Shown: positions 52,202-61,285, counted from the stretch's first letter. The stretch is DNA of 64,000 bases from Ruegeria arenilitoris (GCF_013030985.1 NZ_WPYP01000007.1:124001-188000), one strand, 5' to 3'. Numbers and translations are program-made. The notes: generated from the letters alone by a model not told the origin.

Positions 52202-52995
52202 TGCCAAAATCCCGTGATATTCGAGCATTGCCAGGGTTGAAGTGGTTTTCACTGGGCTTCTTTGTCTACCTGTACCTGCCCTTGCTGATCCTTGTCATTT
52301 TTTCGTTCAATGCCACAAAGTCAGCGACTGTTTGGGGCGGCTTCTCGCTGGACTGGTATGCCAAGGCCCTGGCCAACGACGACATTCGTCGTGCGGCCTG
52401 GAACAGCCTGGTCATCGCAACAACCGCGACTGTGTTTTCCACCACAATGGCGACGATGGCTGCGCTCTCGCTGACCCGAAACAAGTCCTTGCCCCGAAAA
52501 CCACTGTTTAACGGCATGCTGTTGTTGCCGCTGATGGTGCCCGAAATTGTAACGGCCGTTGCGACGCTGACCTTGTTCGCGACGATCGGGCTGTCACTGG
52601 GTCTGGGAAACATCATCATTGCACATACGGTTTTTTGCATTCCATTCGCCTACTTGCCAATCAGAGCGCGATTGCAGGGAATGGATGAAAGCCTGGAAAC
52701 CGCCGCACGCGATCTTTACGCGAGCAAATGGGCAACCTTGCGATTTGTCACGCTTCCTCTTCTGGCGCCGGGGATCGTATCCGGTGCGATGCTTGCCTTC
52801 ATCATTTCGATTGATGATTTCATCATCACACTGATGGTGGCCGAAGCCGGGTCTACCACCCTGCCAATCTACATCTATAGCTTGGTCCGGATCGGGATCA
52901 CACCTGAGGTAAACGCAGTTTCCACCGTGCTTCTGATCATTTCCATCTTCTTCGTCACTCTATCTTACCTCGTTGAAAAGCGTGGAAAATTCTGA
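52201..52995 (+). CDS. potC: Spermidine/putrescine-type ABC transporter permease
   Basis: 264 aa with six hydrophobic segments. PotC-like: YLYLPLLILVIFSFNATKS, WGGFSLDWYAKALANDD, NSLVIATTATVFSTTMATMAA, MVPEIVTAVATLTLF, and the EAA loop ETAARDLYASKWATLRFVTLP. ISIDDFIITLMVAEAGSTTLP matches the usual FTLSFDDFxxxxFxxGP region. It partners PotB. Only 19 bp separate its stop from the receptor gene start. Confidence 0.94.
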   Translation: MPKSRDIRALPGLKWFSLGFFVYLYLPLLILVIFSFNATKSATVWGGFSLDWYAKALANDDIRRAAWNSLVIATTATVFSTTMATMAALSLTRNKSLPRKPLFNGMLLLPLMVPEIVTAVATLTLFATIGLSLGLGNIIIAHTVFCIPFAYLPIRARLQGMDESLETAARDLYASKWATLRFVTLPLLAPGIVSGAMLAFIISIDDFIITLMVAEAGSTTLPIYIYSLVRIGITPEVNAVSTVLLIISIFFVTLSYLVEKRGKF

Positions 52996-53014
52996 ACCAA
53001 TGGGAGGAAATACA

Positions 53015-54034
53015 ATGAAATTAGCAACCCTGGCGACTGGCCTTGGCCTCGTCGCGTCCAGCGCTTTGGCCGATGGTGAACTCTATATCTATAACTGGAC
53101 CGACTACACGTCGCCTGAGCTTATCGAGAAGTTCGAGGCAGAGACCGGGATTACGGTGACGATGGACACTTATGACTCCAACGACACGCTTCTGGCCAAA
53201 CTGAAATCCGGTGCGTCCGGCTATGATATCGTCGTGCCCAGCCATAACTATGTGCCCATCTTCGTCGCAGAAGAGCTGTTTCAGAAAATCAATGCGCAGG
53301 ATCTGGAAGGGTATTCCAACATAGCTGACGGGTTCCGTAACCCTCCGTGGGATTCTGCGAACGAATACACTGTCCCGTGGCAATGGGGCTCGACATCCTT
53401 CACTGTGAATACGGACGTTTTTGGCGGTGATATAGACACCTATGAAACACTGTTCCGGCCACCAGAAGAGCTGCGGGGCCAGATCGGAATGTTCAAAGCC
53501 CCGAGTGATGTGGTCGACATGGCACTGATCTATCTCGGCTATGGGGTCTGCAGCGAAAGCAAGGATGAAATGCGCGAGGTTCTTGAATTGCTGGAAGAAC
53601 AAAAGCCGCATGTAAAAGTGTATAACTCGGATGGCATTCTCGAACGTTTGACGTCCGGTGACGCAGCTCTGCACCAAAACTGGAACGGGTATTCCATCCG
53701 CGCCCGTACGGCTGACCCAGCACTGAAGTATGCATTCCCAAAAGAAGGCGTTTTGACGTGGGCAGACAACATTGCGGTACCAGTCGGCGCGCAGAACTAC
53801 GACAACGCGATCAAGTTCATCGAATTTATCCTGCAACCTGAAAACATTGCCATTCAGTCGAATTTTGCTGGTTATTCAAACGGTATTTCGGGCAGCGCAG
53901 AGTTCCTGAATGAAGAGATGGCTACTGCACCCGAGCTATCCCCCCCTGACGGGACGCCTATGGTTTTTTCAGAGACATGCTCTGAGAACGCAACTGAATT
54001 GCAGAACAAGGTTTGGACGACCCTTTTGCAATAA
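53015..54034 (+). CDS. potD: Spermidine/putrescine-type periplasmic binding protein
   Basis: 339 aa from ATG 53015, with GGGAGGA 6 nt upstream. A short signal peptide (MKLATLATGLGLVASSALA) is cleaved before DGELYIYNWTDYTSPELIE, the typical mature start of PotD/PotF. GYDIVVPSHNYVPIF, the WQWGSTSFTVNTDVFGG segment, and NWNGYSIRARTADPALKY follow, with APxxPDGTP-like C-terminal sequence (PELSPPDGTPMVF). The ligand is probably putrescine, agmatine or spermidine; the surrounding catabolic genes favour putrescine or agmatine. Confidence 0.92.
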   Translation: MKLATLATGLGLVASSALADGELYIYNWTDYTSPELIEKFEAETGITVTMDTYDSNDTLLAKLKSGASGYDIVVPSHNYVPIFVAEELFQKINAQDLEGYSNIADGFRNPPWDSANEYTVPWQWGSTSFTVNTDVFGGDIDTYETLFRPPEELRGQIGMFKAPSDVVDMALIYLGYGVCSESKDEMREVLELLEEQKPHVKVYNSDGILERLTSGDAALHQNWNGYSIRARTADPALKYAFPKEGVLTWADNIAVPVGAQNYDNAIKFIEFILQPENIAIQSNFAGYSNGISGSAEFLNEEMATAPELSPPDGTPMVFSETCSENATELQNKVWTTLLQ

Positions 54035-54040
54035 ACCAAC

Positions 54041-54063
54041 GGGCGGGTCGGATAGGCCCGCCC
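54041..54063 (+). terminator. Terminator-like hairpin after potD
   Basis: GGGCGGG (54041-54047) pairs with CCCGCCC (54057-54063), followed by AGTTTCC. The T-run is poor, so it may attenuate rather than end transcription between the transporter and gabTD. Confidence 0.55.
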
Positions 54064-54140
54064 AGTTTCCTACACTGAAATGTGCCAATTGGCATCAAGA
54101 CATCATGACAGGCCGAAGACCTGCATGAACAGGAGTATTC

Positions 54141-55418
54141 ATGCTTAATTCCGATATCAGCGCGCGTCGCGATGCAGCCATTTCAAATGGCGTGGGTATG
54201 CAGACGCAGGTTTACGTCCAGCGGGCCGCCAACTCAGAAGTTTGGGATGTTGAAGGCAAACGTTATATCGATTTTGCGGCTGGAATTGCAGTGGTTAACA
54301 CTGGCCATTGTCATCCCAAGGTGATGGACGCGGTGCAAAAACAAGCTGCGAATTTCACCCACACATGTCACCAGGTCCTCCCCTACGAAAACTACATCCG
54401 CTTGGCCGAACGTCTGAACGAAAAAGTGCCAGGTCGCTTTGAAAAGAAAACGGTTTTCGTCACCACCGGTGCAGAAGCTGTTGAAAATGCGATCAAGATA
54501 GCGCGTGCCGCGACCGGTCGTCCGGCAGTTGTTGCCTTTGGTGGTGGATTTCACGGACGTACATTTATGGGTATGTCGCTGACCGGCAAAGTTGCCCCCT
54601 ACAAGAAAGGCTTTGGGGCGATGATGCCTGACGTTTTCCATGTACCTTTCCCGGTGGAGCTGCACGGAACGTCCACGGATGAGACGATGGGTGCCCTGAC
54701 CAAATTGTTCAAAGCTGATCTCGACCCCGAACGTGTGGCAGCCATCATTATTGAGCCCGTTCAGGGCGAAGGCGGGTTCTATGCCGCTCCGGCGGAGTTG
54801 ATGTCTGGTCTGCGCGCTATATGCGATACGCATGGCATCGTGTTGATCGCTGATGAGGTGCAAACCGGATTTGCCCGGACCGGCAATCTATTTGCGATGG
54901 ATGGTTACGACGTCAGCGCCGATCTGACCACGATGGCAAAGGGTTTGGCTGGCGGGCTTCCTCTGGCCGCCGTAACGGGGCGCAAGGAACTGATGGATGC
55001 AGCACAGCCGGGCGGACTGGGCGGAACGTATGGCGGCAACCCTTTGGGTGTTGCCGCCGCAAACGCCGTGCTGGATGTAATTGAGGAAGAAGACCTGTGC
55101 GCGCGGGCCAATGAACTTGGCTCACGCTTGAAGCAGCGCCTGGAAATGATCCGCGAACGGACGCCGGAAATCGTCGATATCCGTGGACCTGGCTTCATGA
55201 TTGCCGCTGAATTCAACACAAAAGACGGCAGCTCGCCAAACCCGGAAATGGCCAACGCCATTCGAGCGGAGGCCCTGTCGCGCGGATTGGTTCTGCTGAC
55301 CTGTGGCGTCTACGGGAACGTCATCCGATTCCTTGCTCCGCTGACCGTGCCCGACGACGTTTTTGCTGAAGCAATGGACATTCTCGAAGCGTCTATCGAC
55401 GCCGTGAAAGAGGCCTGA
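54141..55418 (+). CDS. gabT: 4-aminobutyrate aminotransferase
   Basis: 425 aa, GabT length. AGGAG is 5 nt before the ATG. Class III features: VEGKRYIDFAAGIAVVNTGHCHPKV, THTCHQVLPYENYIRLAERLN, FVTTGAEAVENAIKIAR, AFGGGFHGRTFMGMSLTGK, IIEPVQGEGGFYAAP, LIADEVQTGFARTG and PLP lysine K267 in TTMAKGLAGGLPLAAVTG. The sequence is the usual bacterial GabT type, transferring the amino group of GABA to 2-oxoglutarate. One base separates its stop from the gabD start codon. Confidence 0.94.
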   Translation: MLNSDISARRDAAISNGVGMQTQVYVQRAANSEVWDVEGKRYIDFAAGIAVVNTGHCHPKVMDAVQKQAANFTHTCHQVLPYENYIRLAERLNEKVPGRFEKKTVFVTTGAEAVENAIKIARAATGRPAVVAFGGGFHGRTFMGMSLTGKVAPYKKGFGAMMPDVFHVPFPVELHGTSTDETMGALTKLFKADLDPERVAAIIIEPVQGEGGFYAAPAELMSGLRAICDTHGIVLIADEVQTGFARTGNLFAMDGYDVSADLTTMAKGLAGGLPLAAVTGRKELMDAAQPGGLGGTYGGNPLGVAAANAVLDVIEEEDLCARANELGSRLKQRLEMIRERTPEIVDIRGPGFMIAAEFNTKDGSSPNPEMANAIRAEALSRGLVLLTCGVYGNVIRFLAPLTVPDDVFAEAMDILEASIDAVKEA

Positions 55419-55419
55419 A

Positions 55420-56901
55420 ATGCTGAATACCAAAGTGATGAAACTGAACCTCAAAGACCCCTCTCTGCTGGAAACGCGTGCTTACGTGAATGGAGAGTGG
55501 ATCACCAAGAACAAGACCTTTGCAGTCTATAATCCGGCCAACGGTGATCTGATCGCGAATGTTGCGGACATGGATGCCGACGACGCGCGTGGAGCGATCG
55601 ACGCAGCGTACGCTGCAAAGTCAGAATGGGCTGAGCGCACAGGCAAGGAACGCGCCGCCATATTACGCAGATGGCACGGCTTGCTGATTGAGAATGCAGA
55701 TGATCTGGCAGTGATCCTGACCGCGGAAATGGGTAAACCTTTGGCCGAGGCCCGTGGCGAAATCCTTTATGGCGCATCCTTCATCGAGTGGTTTTCTGAA
55801 GAAGCCAAACGGATTTACGGTGACGTTATCCCCGGTCACCAGCGCGACAAACGCATCGTTGTTCTGAAACAACCGGTGGGCGTTGTTGGGTCTATCACAC
55901 CCTGGAACTTTCCAAATGCGATGATCGCGCGCAAGGTCGCGCCTGCGCTCGCTGTGGGCTGTACGTTTGTTGCACGCCCCGCTGAGCTTACTCCGCTGTC
56001 CGCACTTGCCATGGCTGTGTTGGGTGAACGCGCAGGTATTCCTGCGGGCGTTTTCAACGTTATCCCATCATCTGACAGTGCCGGAGTAGGCCAAGAACTC
56101 TGCGCAAATGAAAAGGTAGCCAAAATCACGTTCACCGGTTCCACACGGGTTGGCAAAATCCTGATGCGGCAGTGCTCGGATACCATTAAGAAAATGTCGC
56201 TGGAATTAGGTGGCAATGCGCCGTTCATCGTCTTTGAAGACGCCGACATCGATGCAGCGGTCGAGGGTGCGATGATCGCAAAATACCGCAACAATGGGCA
56301 GACCTGTGTGTGTGCCAACCGCATTTATGTGCAGTCGGGTATATATGACGAATTCGCAAGAAAACTTCAGGAAAAGGTCTCCCGATTGAGCGTCGGAGAT
56401 GGCTTTGGCGATCACGTAACCATCGGGCCTCTGATCAATGAGGCAGCAGTTGCAAAAGTTGAAGAACACATCACTGATGCGGCATCTAAAGGCGCGGTCA
56501 TAGTCGAAGGCGGAAAGCGTTCAGATCTTGGGGGCACATTCTTTAAACCAACCGTTTTGACAGGCGTGACGCAGGACATGAAGGTCGCCAAGGAGGAGAC
56601 ATTTGGCCCAATCGCACCGCTTTTTCGGTTCGAGGATGAAGCTGATGTCGTCGCCATGGCCAATGACAGTGAGTTCGGGTTGGCATCCTACTTCTACAGC
56701 CGCGACTTGAATCGTGTGTGGCGCGTAGCCGAGGCGTTGGAAAGCGGGATGGTCGGGATCAACACTGGCTTGATCTCAACCGAGGTGGCGCCCTTTGGCG
56801 GTATCAAGCAATCCGGGCTGGGACGCGAGGGCTCAAAATATGGAGCAGATGACTTTCTGGAGGTCAAATACCTTTGCATGGGTGGGATTGAAACTGCATA
56901 A
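55420..56901 (+). CDS. gabD: NAD(P)-dependent succinate-semialdehyde dehydrogenase
   Basis: 493 aa. GAGG lies 6 nt before the ATG. Features of SSADH: RAYVNGEWITKNKTFAVYNPA, ILTAEMGKPLAEARGEI, SITPWNFPNAMIARKVAPAL, FTGSTRVGK, the Glu motif SLELGGNAPFIVFEDAD, the nucleophile C296 in NNGQTCVCANR (a Cys pair as in GabD), and GGIKQSGLGREG. It oxidises succinate semialdehyde to succinate. The gene directly follows gabT and so completes GABA breakdown in this island. Confidence 0.95.
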   Translation: MLNTKVMKLNLKDPSLLETRAYVNGEWITKNKTFAVYNPANGDLIANVADMDADDARGAIDAAYAAKSEWAERTGKERAAILRRWHGLLIENADDLAVILTAEMGKPLAEARGEILYGASFIEWFSEEAKRIYGDVIPGHQRDKRIVVLKQPVGVVGSITPWNFPNAMIARKVAPALAVGCTFVARPAELTPLSALAMAVLGERAGIPAGVFNVIPSSDSAGVGQELCANEKVAKITFTGSTRVGKILMRQCSDTIKKMSLELGGNAPFIVFEDADIDAAVEGAMIAKYRNNGQTCVCANRIYVQSGIYDEFARKLQEKVSRLSVGDGFGDHVTIGPLINEAAVAKVEEHITDAASKGAVIVEGGKRSDLGGTFFKPTVLTGVTQDMKVAKEETFGPIAPLFRFEDEADVVAMANDSEFGLASYFYSRDLNRVWRVAEALESGMVGINTGLISTEVAPFGGIKQSGLGREGSKYGADDFLEVKYLCMGGIETA

Positions 56902-57242
56902 CCCAACAAGGCCAAGGCGCGTTTGCGAGTGTCCGCTATGTTGCGCTCTCAGCCAATTCCCCGTGTTTGTGAGTTGCTAAAGGATCTGGCGCGATCGTAG
57001 TGTGTGTTTGTACGCATCCTCTTTTGATTAGCGCCGGTCCCCTTCAAGACTTTTGGGTTTTGTTTCAGCACCTTATTAGCTCAGCACTGATCTGAATCAA
57101 GAAGTCACTGAGGCTTTATATATGAATGCGAAAGGCCCTCAGAATTAAGGTTTTGCTCTGTATTGCCCCCCGCGATGAAGCTGGAGAATTTGGTTTAGCT
57201 TCTCATTTCTTTTAGCGACTTTTTTTGTGCTTTCACCCCGCA
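56902..57242. other. Intergenic, no gene seen
   Basis: 341 bp between gabD and the DUF3299 gene. I see no ORF with protein-like composition, no tRNA and no strong terminator. The promoter of the next gene should be here. Confidence 0.4.
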
Positions 57243-57806
57243 ATGTCAGTGTCTGGCACGTTGCTTGATTGGATTGACCTTCCTGACCCTTCGGTACAGG
57301 ACTTTGAAGACCCATTTCGTGATCTTAGTCCCGAACAGTTCGACGATGTTCTCTTCGTCGTTCGCTTGCGCGGCAGGTCGCGGCAACAGGCAGGCACCGA
57401 TGAAGAACGTCAGAAATGGCAAGAGCTTCTGTCTGAGACCGAAGATGCGCTTTTGGCAGGTGGTACCAATATAGATTGGTTACTGAATCGGCGAGAATTG
57501 GTGGCAGAACGTCGTAGGAAAGCAGGCGTGATGGGGACTCCGCAATTTGACGGTCAGACAATCACGCTGACGGGATTTGTTGCTCCTGCTCCGAACGATC
57601 CAGACGGCCAGCCAGTGGCTTATTTGGTGCCAGAACGAGGGATGTGTAGCCATGTACCTCCGCCGCCTCCCAGTCAGATGATCCGGGTGCGACTTAAGAA
57701 AGACTGGACCCCCAATTATGTCCACCAGCCCATACGGCTGACCGGGAAAATCACAATTGATGCTACCGAGCAGGCTATTGTTGTCATGGATGGCCTTGAG
57801 CCCTGA
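57243..57806 (+). CDS. DUF3299-type protein
   Basis: 187 aa from ATG 57243 (a GTG at 57225 would add six residues). The N-terminal half is acidic and helical (DWIDLPDPSVQDFEDPF, DVLFVVRLRGRSRQQ). The C-terminal half carries the DUF3299 hallmark: ITLTGFVAPAPNDPDGQPVAY, then LVPERGMCSHVPPPPPSQMI with the conserved Cys-x-His-xPPPPP pattern. The family is small and usually exported, but no signal peptide is seen here. It may be a metal-binding or copper/zinc-related protein, as some DUF3299 members lie near such transport genes; that is uncertain. No clear Shine-Dalgarno. Confidence 0.75.
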   Translation: MSVSGTLLDWIDLPDPSVQDFEDPFRDLSPEQFDDVLFVVRLRGRSRQQAGTDEERQKWQELLSETEDALLAGGTNIDWLLNRRELVAERRRKAGVMGTPQFDGQTITLTGFVAPAPNDPDGQPVAYLVPERGMCSHVPPPPPSQMIRVRLKKDWTPNYVHQPIRLTGKITIDATEQAIVVMDGLEP

Positions 57807-57857
57807 CCTGCCGTTGCGTTTCGGCTTTGATGCTGCGGGTGCGGTCGACAGGTTCCA

Positions 57858-57912
57858 GCCCAAAGCAGACCTTCATCACCGGGTTTTGCAATATCCGAGT
57901 TGTGCAACAAAG
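57858..57912 (+). repeat. Diverged 55-bp intergenic repeat, copy 1
   Basis: About three quarters identical to 60108-60162, same orientation (GCCCaAAGCA-ACCTTCA...TTTGCAA...GAGTTG-GCAAC). The copies flank the TetR-serine hydrolase pair. Confidence 0.6.
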
Positions 57913-58012
57913 CTGCACTTCGCGGGGGAAAGGTCCATATCTGCTTCTCGGGTCGCTCTCCAATTATCTACTTTGTAGCCGGATAAGTGAATGTCGTGAC
58001 GTGAGGTTCTTT

Positions 58013-58049
58013 TTGCCTCAATCTTGTCAACATGACAAGATTGAGGCAA
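58013..58049. promoter_or_regulatory. 37-bp perfect palindrome upstream of TetR gene
   Basis: Arms TTGCCTCAATCTTGTCA (58013-58029) and TGACAAGATTGAGGCAA (58033-58049) are perfectly complementary around a 3-nt centre. It ends 44 nt before the TetR start. A TetR autoregulatory operator is the likely explanation; a terminator for the DUF3299 gene is possible but no T-run follows. Confidence 0.7.
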
Positions 58050-58093
58050 GTCTTCGGTAAACGGTGAGTTTTTCAATCCAGTAAGGTGGCACC

Positions 58094-58684
58094 TTGGCAC
58101 GTCCGAAGAACGATAAAGAACGTATTGCGCAAATCTTGGATGCTCTTGAACGCATCGGAGCCCGAGAGGGATTGGCGCAACTGACGCTGTCCAAAGTAGC
58201 CACCGAAGCGGGGCTGCCCCGTTCCTTAATTCGCTACTTTGCGGGCAACAAAAACGATCTTCTTCTTTTGCTTTTTGACCGCTTGATTGAGCGTGGGGAG
58301 GCGAAGTTAGACACATTGATGGCAATTGAGGGCCGAGACATCTGCGTTGAAGATGTTTTGGATCTCGTACTGGATGGCCTTCTTGGCGACGAACACCTCA
58401 GCAAGATGGTCGATGAGCTTTGGCCTTACGCAGAGGCGGACCAGCGTATTCAGGCGCGGTTAAGGGGCCTGTATCAGCGGATTTGCGACGAGCTGACGGA
58501 TCGTATGGCAATCGAAGGGATCGGCGTAGACCAAGATGACCGATTTCATCGGGCCTATGGAATCATCGCCATGGGATTTGGGGCGACCTTTTTCTCCGAA
58601 ATCAATTTCGCCCCAATGGATCGGAATGCAATCCGAAACATTGCGAGAGAGATGCTGAAAGTTCCGGCACCCAAAAACCAGTAA
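58094..58684 (+). CDS. TetR-family transcriptional regulator
   Basis: 196 aa using TTG 58094, which has AAGGTGG 6 nt upstream and gives the expected MARPKNDKERIAQILDALER start; no ATG is available before the HTH. The HTH is REGLAQLTLSKVATEAGLPR plus SLIRYFAGNKNDLLLLLFDRL, the usual TetR arrangement in the BetI-like group. The C-terminal domain is helical with no known ligand motif. A 37-bp palindrome lies 44 nt upstream. The serine hydrolase gene starts 11 bp after it, so it probably represses both. Confidence 0.88.
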   Translation: MARPKNDKERIAQILDALERIGAREGLAQLTLSKVATEAGLPRSLIRYFAGNKNDLLLLLFDRLIERGEAKLDTLMAIEGRDICVEDVLDLVLDGLLGDEHLSKMVDELWPYAEADQRIQARLRGLYQRICDELTDRMAIEGIGVDQDDRFHRAYGIIAMGFGATFFSEINFAPMDRNAIRNIAREMLKVPAPKNQ

Positions 58685-58695
58685 AGGAATACACT

Positions 58696-59919
58696 ATGAA
58701 ATGGATCAAACGCGGAGTGGTCGCCGCTCTGGCGCTCGCCCTGATTGGAGGCGTTGTGTATTGGGACAAATTTCAGGACGTGCGCGCCCTGATGGCGTAT
58801 TCGGCTGTTTTTGAACCCGAGACCATCGACGAAAACTTCCGGACACTTTACGAAAAGTACCCCTCGATCACCATCGAACGTTCCGGCCCGGTCGCTGAGT
58901 TCGAAGTCGACAAACAGCCTAACACTTTTCCCACTACATACAGCTATGAAGGGCAAAAACTGAACACCGCAGAGCTGTTCGATGAATTCCACTGGACCGG
59001 GATGATTGTGTTGCGCGATGGCAAGTTGATTCACGAGGCCTATACGCGGGGAAACTCGGCTGAAACCCACCATATTGAGTTCTCGGTGACAAAGTCCCTG
59101 ACCTCGCTTTTGATCGGTGTTGCGCATGACGAAGGCGATTTGCCGGACCTGAATGCACAGGTGACCGAATTTATTCCGGAACTGAAAGGAACTGGATATG
59201 ATGGTGTCACGGTGCAGCAGGTGCTCGATATGACGTCGGGTATACGCTATGTCGAGGACTACGATGATCTGAACTCGGATATCGTACAAACCGTGGTGGC
59301 GACACTGCGCGGATCACTGGATGAATTTTCCACAACCATAGTCCGAGAGCGCGAACCAGGTAGTTTCAACCAATATGCCAGCATTGAAACGCAGGTGTTG
59401 GCCTGGGTCCTGCGTCGCGCTACCGGGCAGGATTATGCAGACTATTTCCGCGACAAGCTCTGGAGCAAAATTGGCGCTGAAGCTGATGCAAAGATGCTGG
59501 TTGATCAGGAGGGCGAACCGCTTGCCTTCGGCGGTGCCAGTTTGCGGTTGCAGGACCTCGCGCGTGTCGGACAAATGGTGCTCAATGGCGGTACCTCGAT
59601 GACAGGCGAACGGGTGGTGTCCGAAGAATGGTTGGCGCAGTCAATCACGACAAACACACCACAGTCGAAGCCAGGCGACCATGGTCAGTCAGACTTCGTT
59701 CTGGGGTACAAGAACCAATGGTGGATCCCAGAAAATCGCGACGGCGGCGACTTCAGTGCAATCGGAATCTACGGGCAATTTCTGTATATCAATCCTAGCC
59801 GAGGCGTGGTGATCGCAATGAATTCTGCCTATCCTCACTACAACGAAAAACCAGAAACCGAACTGAAAATGGTGAATGCTCTTCAGGCAATCGCAAAACA
59901 CGTAAGTCCCGGCCTGTGA
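58696..59919 (+). CDS. Serine hydrolase, class C beta-lactamase-like, membrane-anchored
   Basis: 407 aa. An N-terminal hydrophobic segment (VVAALALALIGGVVYW) acts as signal anchor. The beta-lactamase/PBP-like fold has catalytic S130-x-x-K133 in IEFSVTKSLTSLLIG, YAS in the EPGSFNQYASIETQVLAWV segment (the Y-x-N position), and the C-terminal SAIGIYGQFLYINPSRGVV, near the usual HxG/KTG position. This group contains esterases and peptidases; true beta-lactamase activity is not implied. AAAGGA precedes the ATG. In an operon with the TetR gene. Confidence 0.85.
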   Translation: MKWIKRGVVAALALALIGGVVYWDKFQDVRALMAYSAVFEPETIDENFRTLYEKYPSITIERSGPVAEFEVDKQPNTFPTTYSYEGQKLNTAELFDEFHWTGMIVLRDGKLIHEAYTRGNSAETHHIEFSVTKSLTSLLIGVAHDEGDLPDLNAQVTEFIPELKGTGYDGVTVQQVLDMTSGIRYVEDYDDLNSDIVQTVVATLRGSLDEFSTTIVREREPGSFNQYASIETQVLAWVLRRATGQDYADYFRDKLWSKIGAEADAKMLVDQEGEPLAFGGASLRLQDLARVGQMVLNGGTSMTGERVVSEEWLAQSITTNTPQSKPGDHGQSDFVLGYKNQWWIPENRDGGDFSAIGIYGQFLYINPSRGVVIAMNSAYPHYNEKPETELKMVNALQAIAKHVSPGL

Positions 59920-59944
59920 CCACGTGAATCCGCATAGCCGGATA

Positions 59945-59979
59945 TCGCTCCCGGTTACTTATAGTTGAACCGGGGGCGA
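59945..59979 (+). terminator. Hairpin after serine hydrolase gene
   Basis: TCGCTCCCGGTT (59945-59956) pairs with AACCGGGGGCGA (59968-59979), with one G-T pair. Only a short T-rich stretch (GCGTTTATGG) follows, so it is a probable but not classic terminator. Confidence 0.5.
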
Positions 59980-60352
59980 TGCGTTTATGGGAAAAAGGTT
60001 GGCCTCACAAATTTGCGTTGAATGCGGCCTTTCTCTTTCACCTCAACATTCGGCAAAATGGGCTCTCTACGGCCATTCTCCGCGTTGTGCATCAATGGCC
60101 TTGCGCAGCCCGAAGCAAACCTTCAAAATCGAGCTTTGCAAGTTCTGAGTTGCGCAACTAAGTGAGCTCTCGTCTGTTTCAAACCTGCGTCCGCACACTG
60201 CCCCTAGCGGACATTCGCGACCAGACTTTGCAATTCCGAAATGCGCGAAAAAAGCGAGCTTTCAATGTCGCTTCAAGGCAATGCTATATTGCAGTCGCTC
60301 TTCGAATTGACCTGGCTTCGCGGTAGGGTCGACCGAACAGCCCGATGACGCG
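59980..60352. other. Intergenic with repeat debris
   Basis: No gene is supported. Contains the second 55-bp repeat and other stretches (CGACCAGACTTTGCAATTCCG-like) that look like diverged dispersed intergenic repeats. Confidence 0.4.
60108..60162 (+). repeat. Diverged 55-bp intergenic repeat, copy 2
   Basis: Counterpart of 57858-57912, same orientation; reads GCCCGAAGCAAACCTTCA at the start and GAGTTGCGCAACTAAG at the end. Confidence 0.6.
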
Positions 60353-61285
60353 CTAATTAAAAGATGTTGCGAGAACTTGATCCGCGATCCAGTCGAACAC
60401 AAGCTTGGGACCCCGGCCCGAGTCGGTATGGCTCCGTGACATTACATAACCAGCGTCGCTAGAGACCAAATCGTCCGTAACTGTCACCAGAGAACCCTTG
60501 CTGAGCAGATCATCGATCAATCCAATCCAACCCAAAGCCACACCATCGCCGGACAAAGCGGCTTGGGTCACCATGTCATAGTTATTAAAACTGATGTAAT
60601 TTCTCTTTCTTTCGCCCGTTATGCCCAAACTATCAAACCACCCTTGCCAGGTTTGCCAAGCAGCGGTTGCGGGTTTTGAGAGACTCAGAAGCTGAACATT
60701 CAGTAAGTCAGCCGGTGATCGGATTGGTCTAATCCTCTCTAATAGCTGCGGGCAGCAAACGGCCGCTACGACCTCTTCCAACAGTAGTATTTCATCGGGC
60801 TTAATTTGGTCTTTTGGCGCAACGTGAATTTGAATATCACAATCGGTGTCGTCTAGACCGGGTGGCACAGTTGAGGCCAAAATCTGAATTTCGATTTCAT
60901 CCCCGATTTCCTCTCGAAGATAACCCAGACGCGGTAACAACCAGAAAGTTGAAAACGCAAAATCGGCAGAAATCCGAACCCTGGGTTTCGTTTTGCGTTC
61001 AAGCAAGGAACTTACTGCATAGCTCATCTGCGTCATTGCGGGTCTGACCACATTCAACAGCCTCAGCCCCTCGTATGTCAGTGAAACTCCACGGTGTTCT
61101 CTTTTGAAGAGGACGACGCCCAGATCAACTTCCAGACCTTTTATCCGTTGCGATATCGACGACTGGGTTAGCCCGAGAGCGTCTCCGGCACTCGTAAAAT
61201 TCCCGTGTTTTGCCACCATCTCGAACGCATATAGCGCGACCAGGTTGCGACTGAGGTTGGTATTAACTCTGTTAATGTCATTCAT
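60353..61285 (-). CDS. LysR-family regulator, GcvA-like
   Basis: 310 aa from ATG 61285 (GTG 61291 adds two residues). HTH: LVALYAFEMVAKHGNFTSAG and DALGLTQSSISQRIKGLE, followed by FKREHRGVSLTYEG. The effector domain has ISADFAFSTFWLLPRLGYL and SFNNYDMVTQAALSGDGVALGWIGLI, the pattern of the GcvA branch. It is divergent from the solute-binding protein gene with 94 bp between, so it most likely regulates the binding protein and BCCT carrier genes. Confidence 0.88.
   Translation of the reverse strand: MNDINRVNTNLSRNLVALYAFEMVAKHGNFTSAGDALGLTQSSISQRIKGLEVDLGVVLFKREHRGVSLTYEGLRLLNVVRPAMTQMSYAVSSLLERKTKPRVRISADFAFSTFWLLPRLGYLREEIGDEIEIQILASTVPPGLDDTDCDIQIHVAPKDQIKPDEILLLEEVVAAVCCPQLLERIRPIRSPADLLNVQLLSLSKPATAAWQTWQGWFDSLGITGERKRNYISFNNYDMVTQAALSGDGVALGWIGLIDDLLSKGSLVTVTDDLVSSDAGYVMSRSHTDSGRGPKLVFDWIADQVLATSFN

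Noticed and set aside
53021..53836. 271-codon minus-strand frame
   Set aside because: Antisense to potD; His/Phe/Arg-rich and without motifs.
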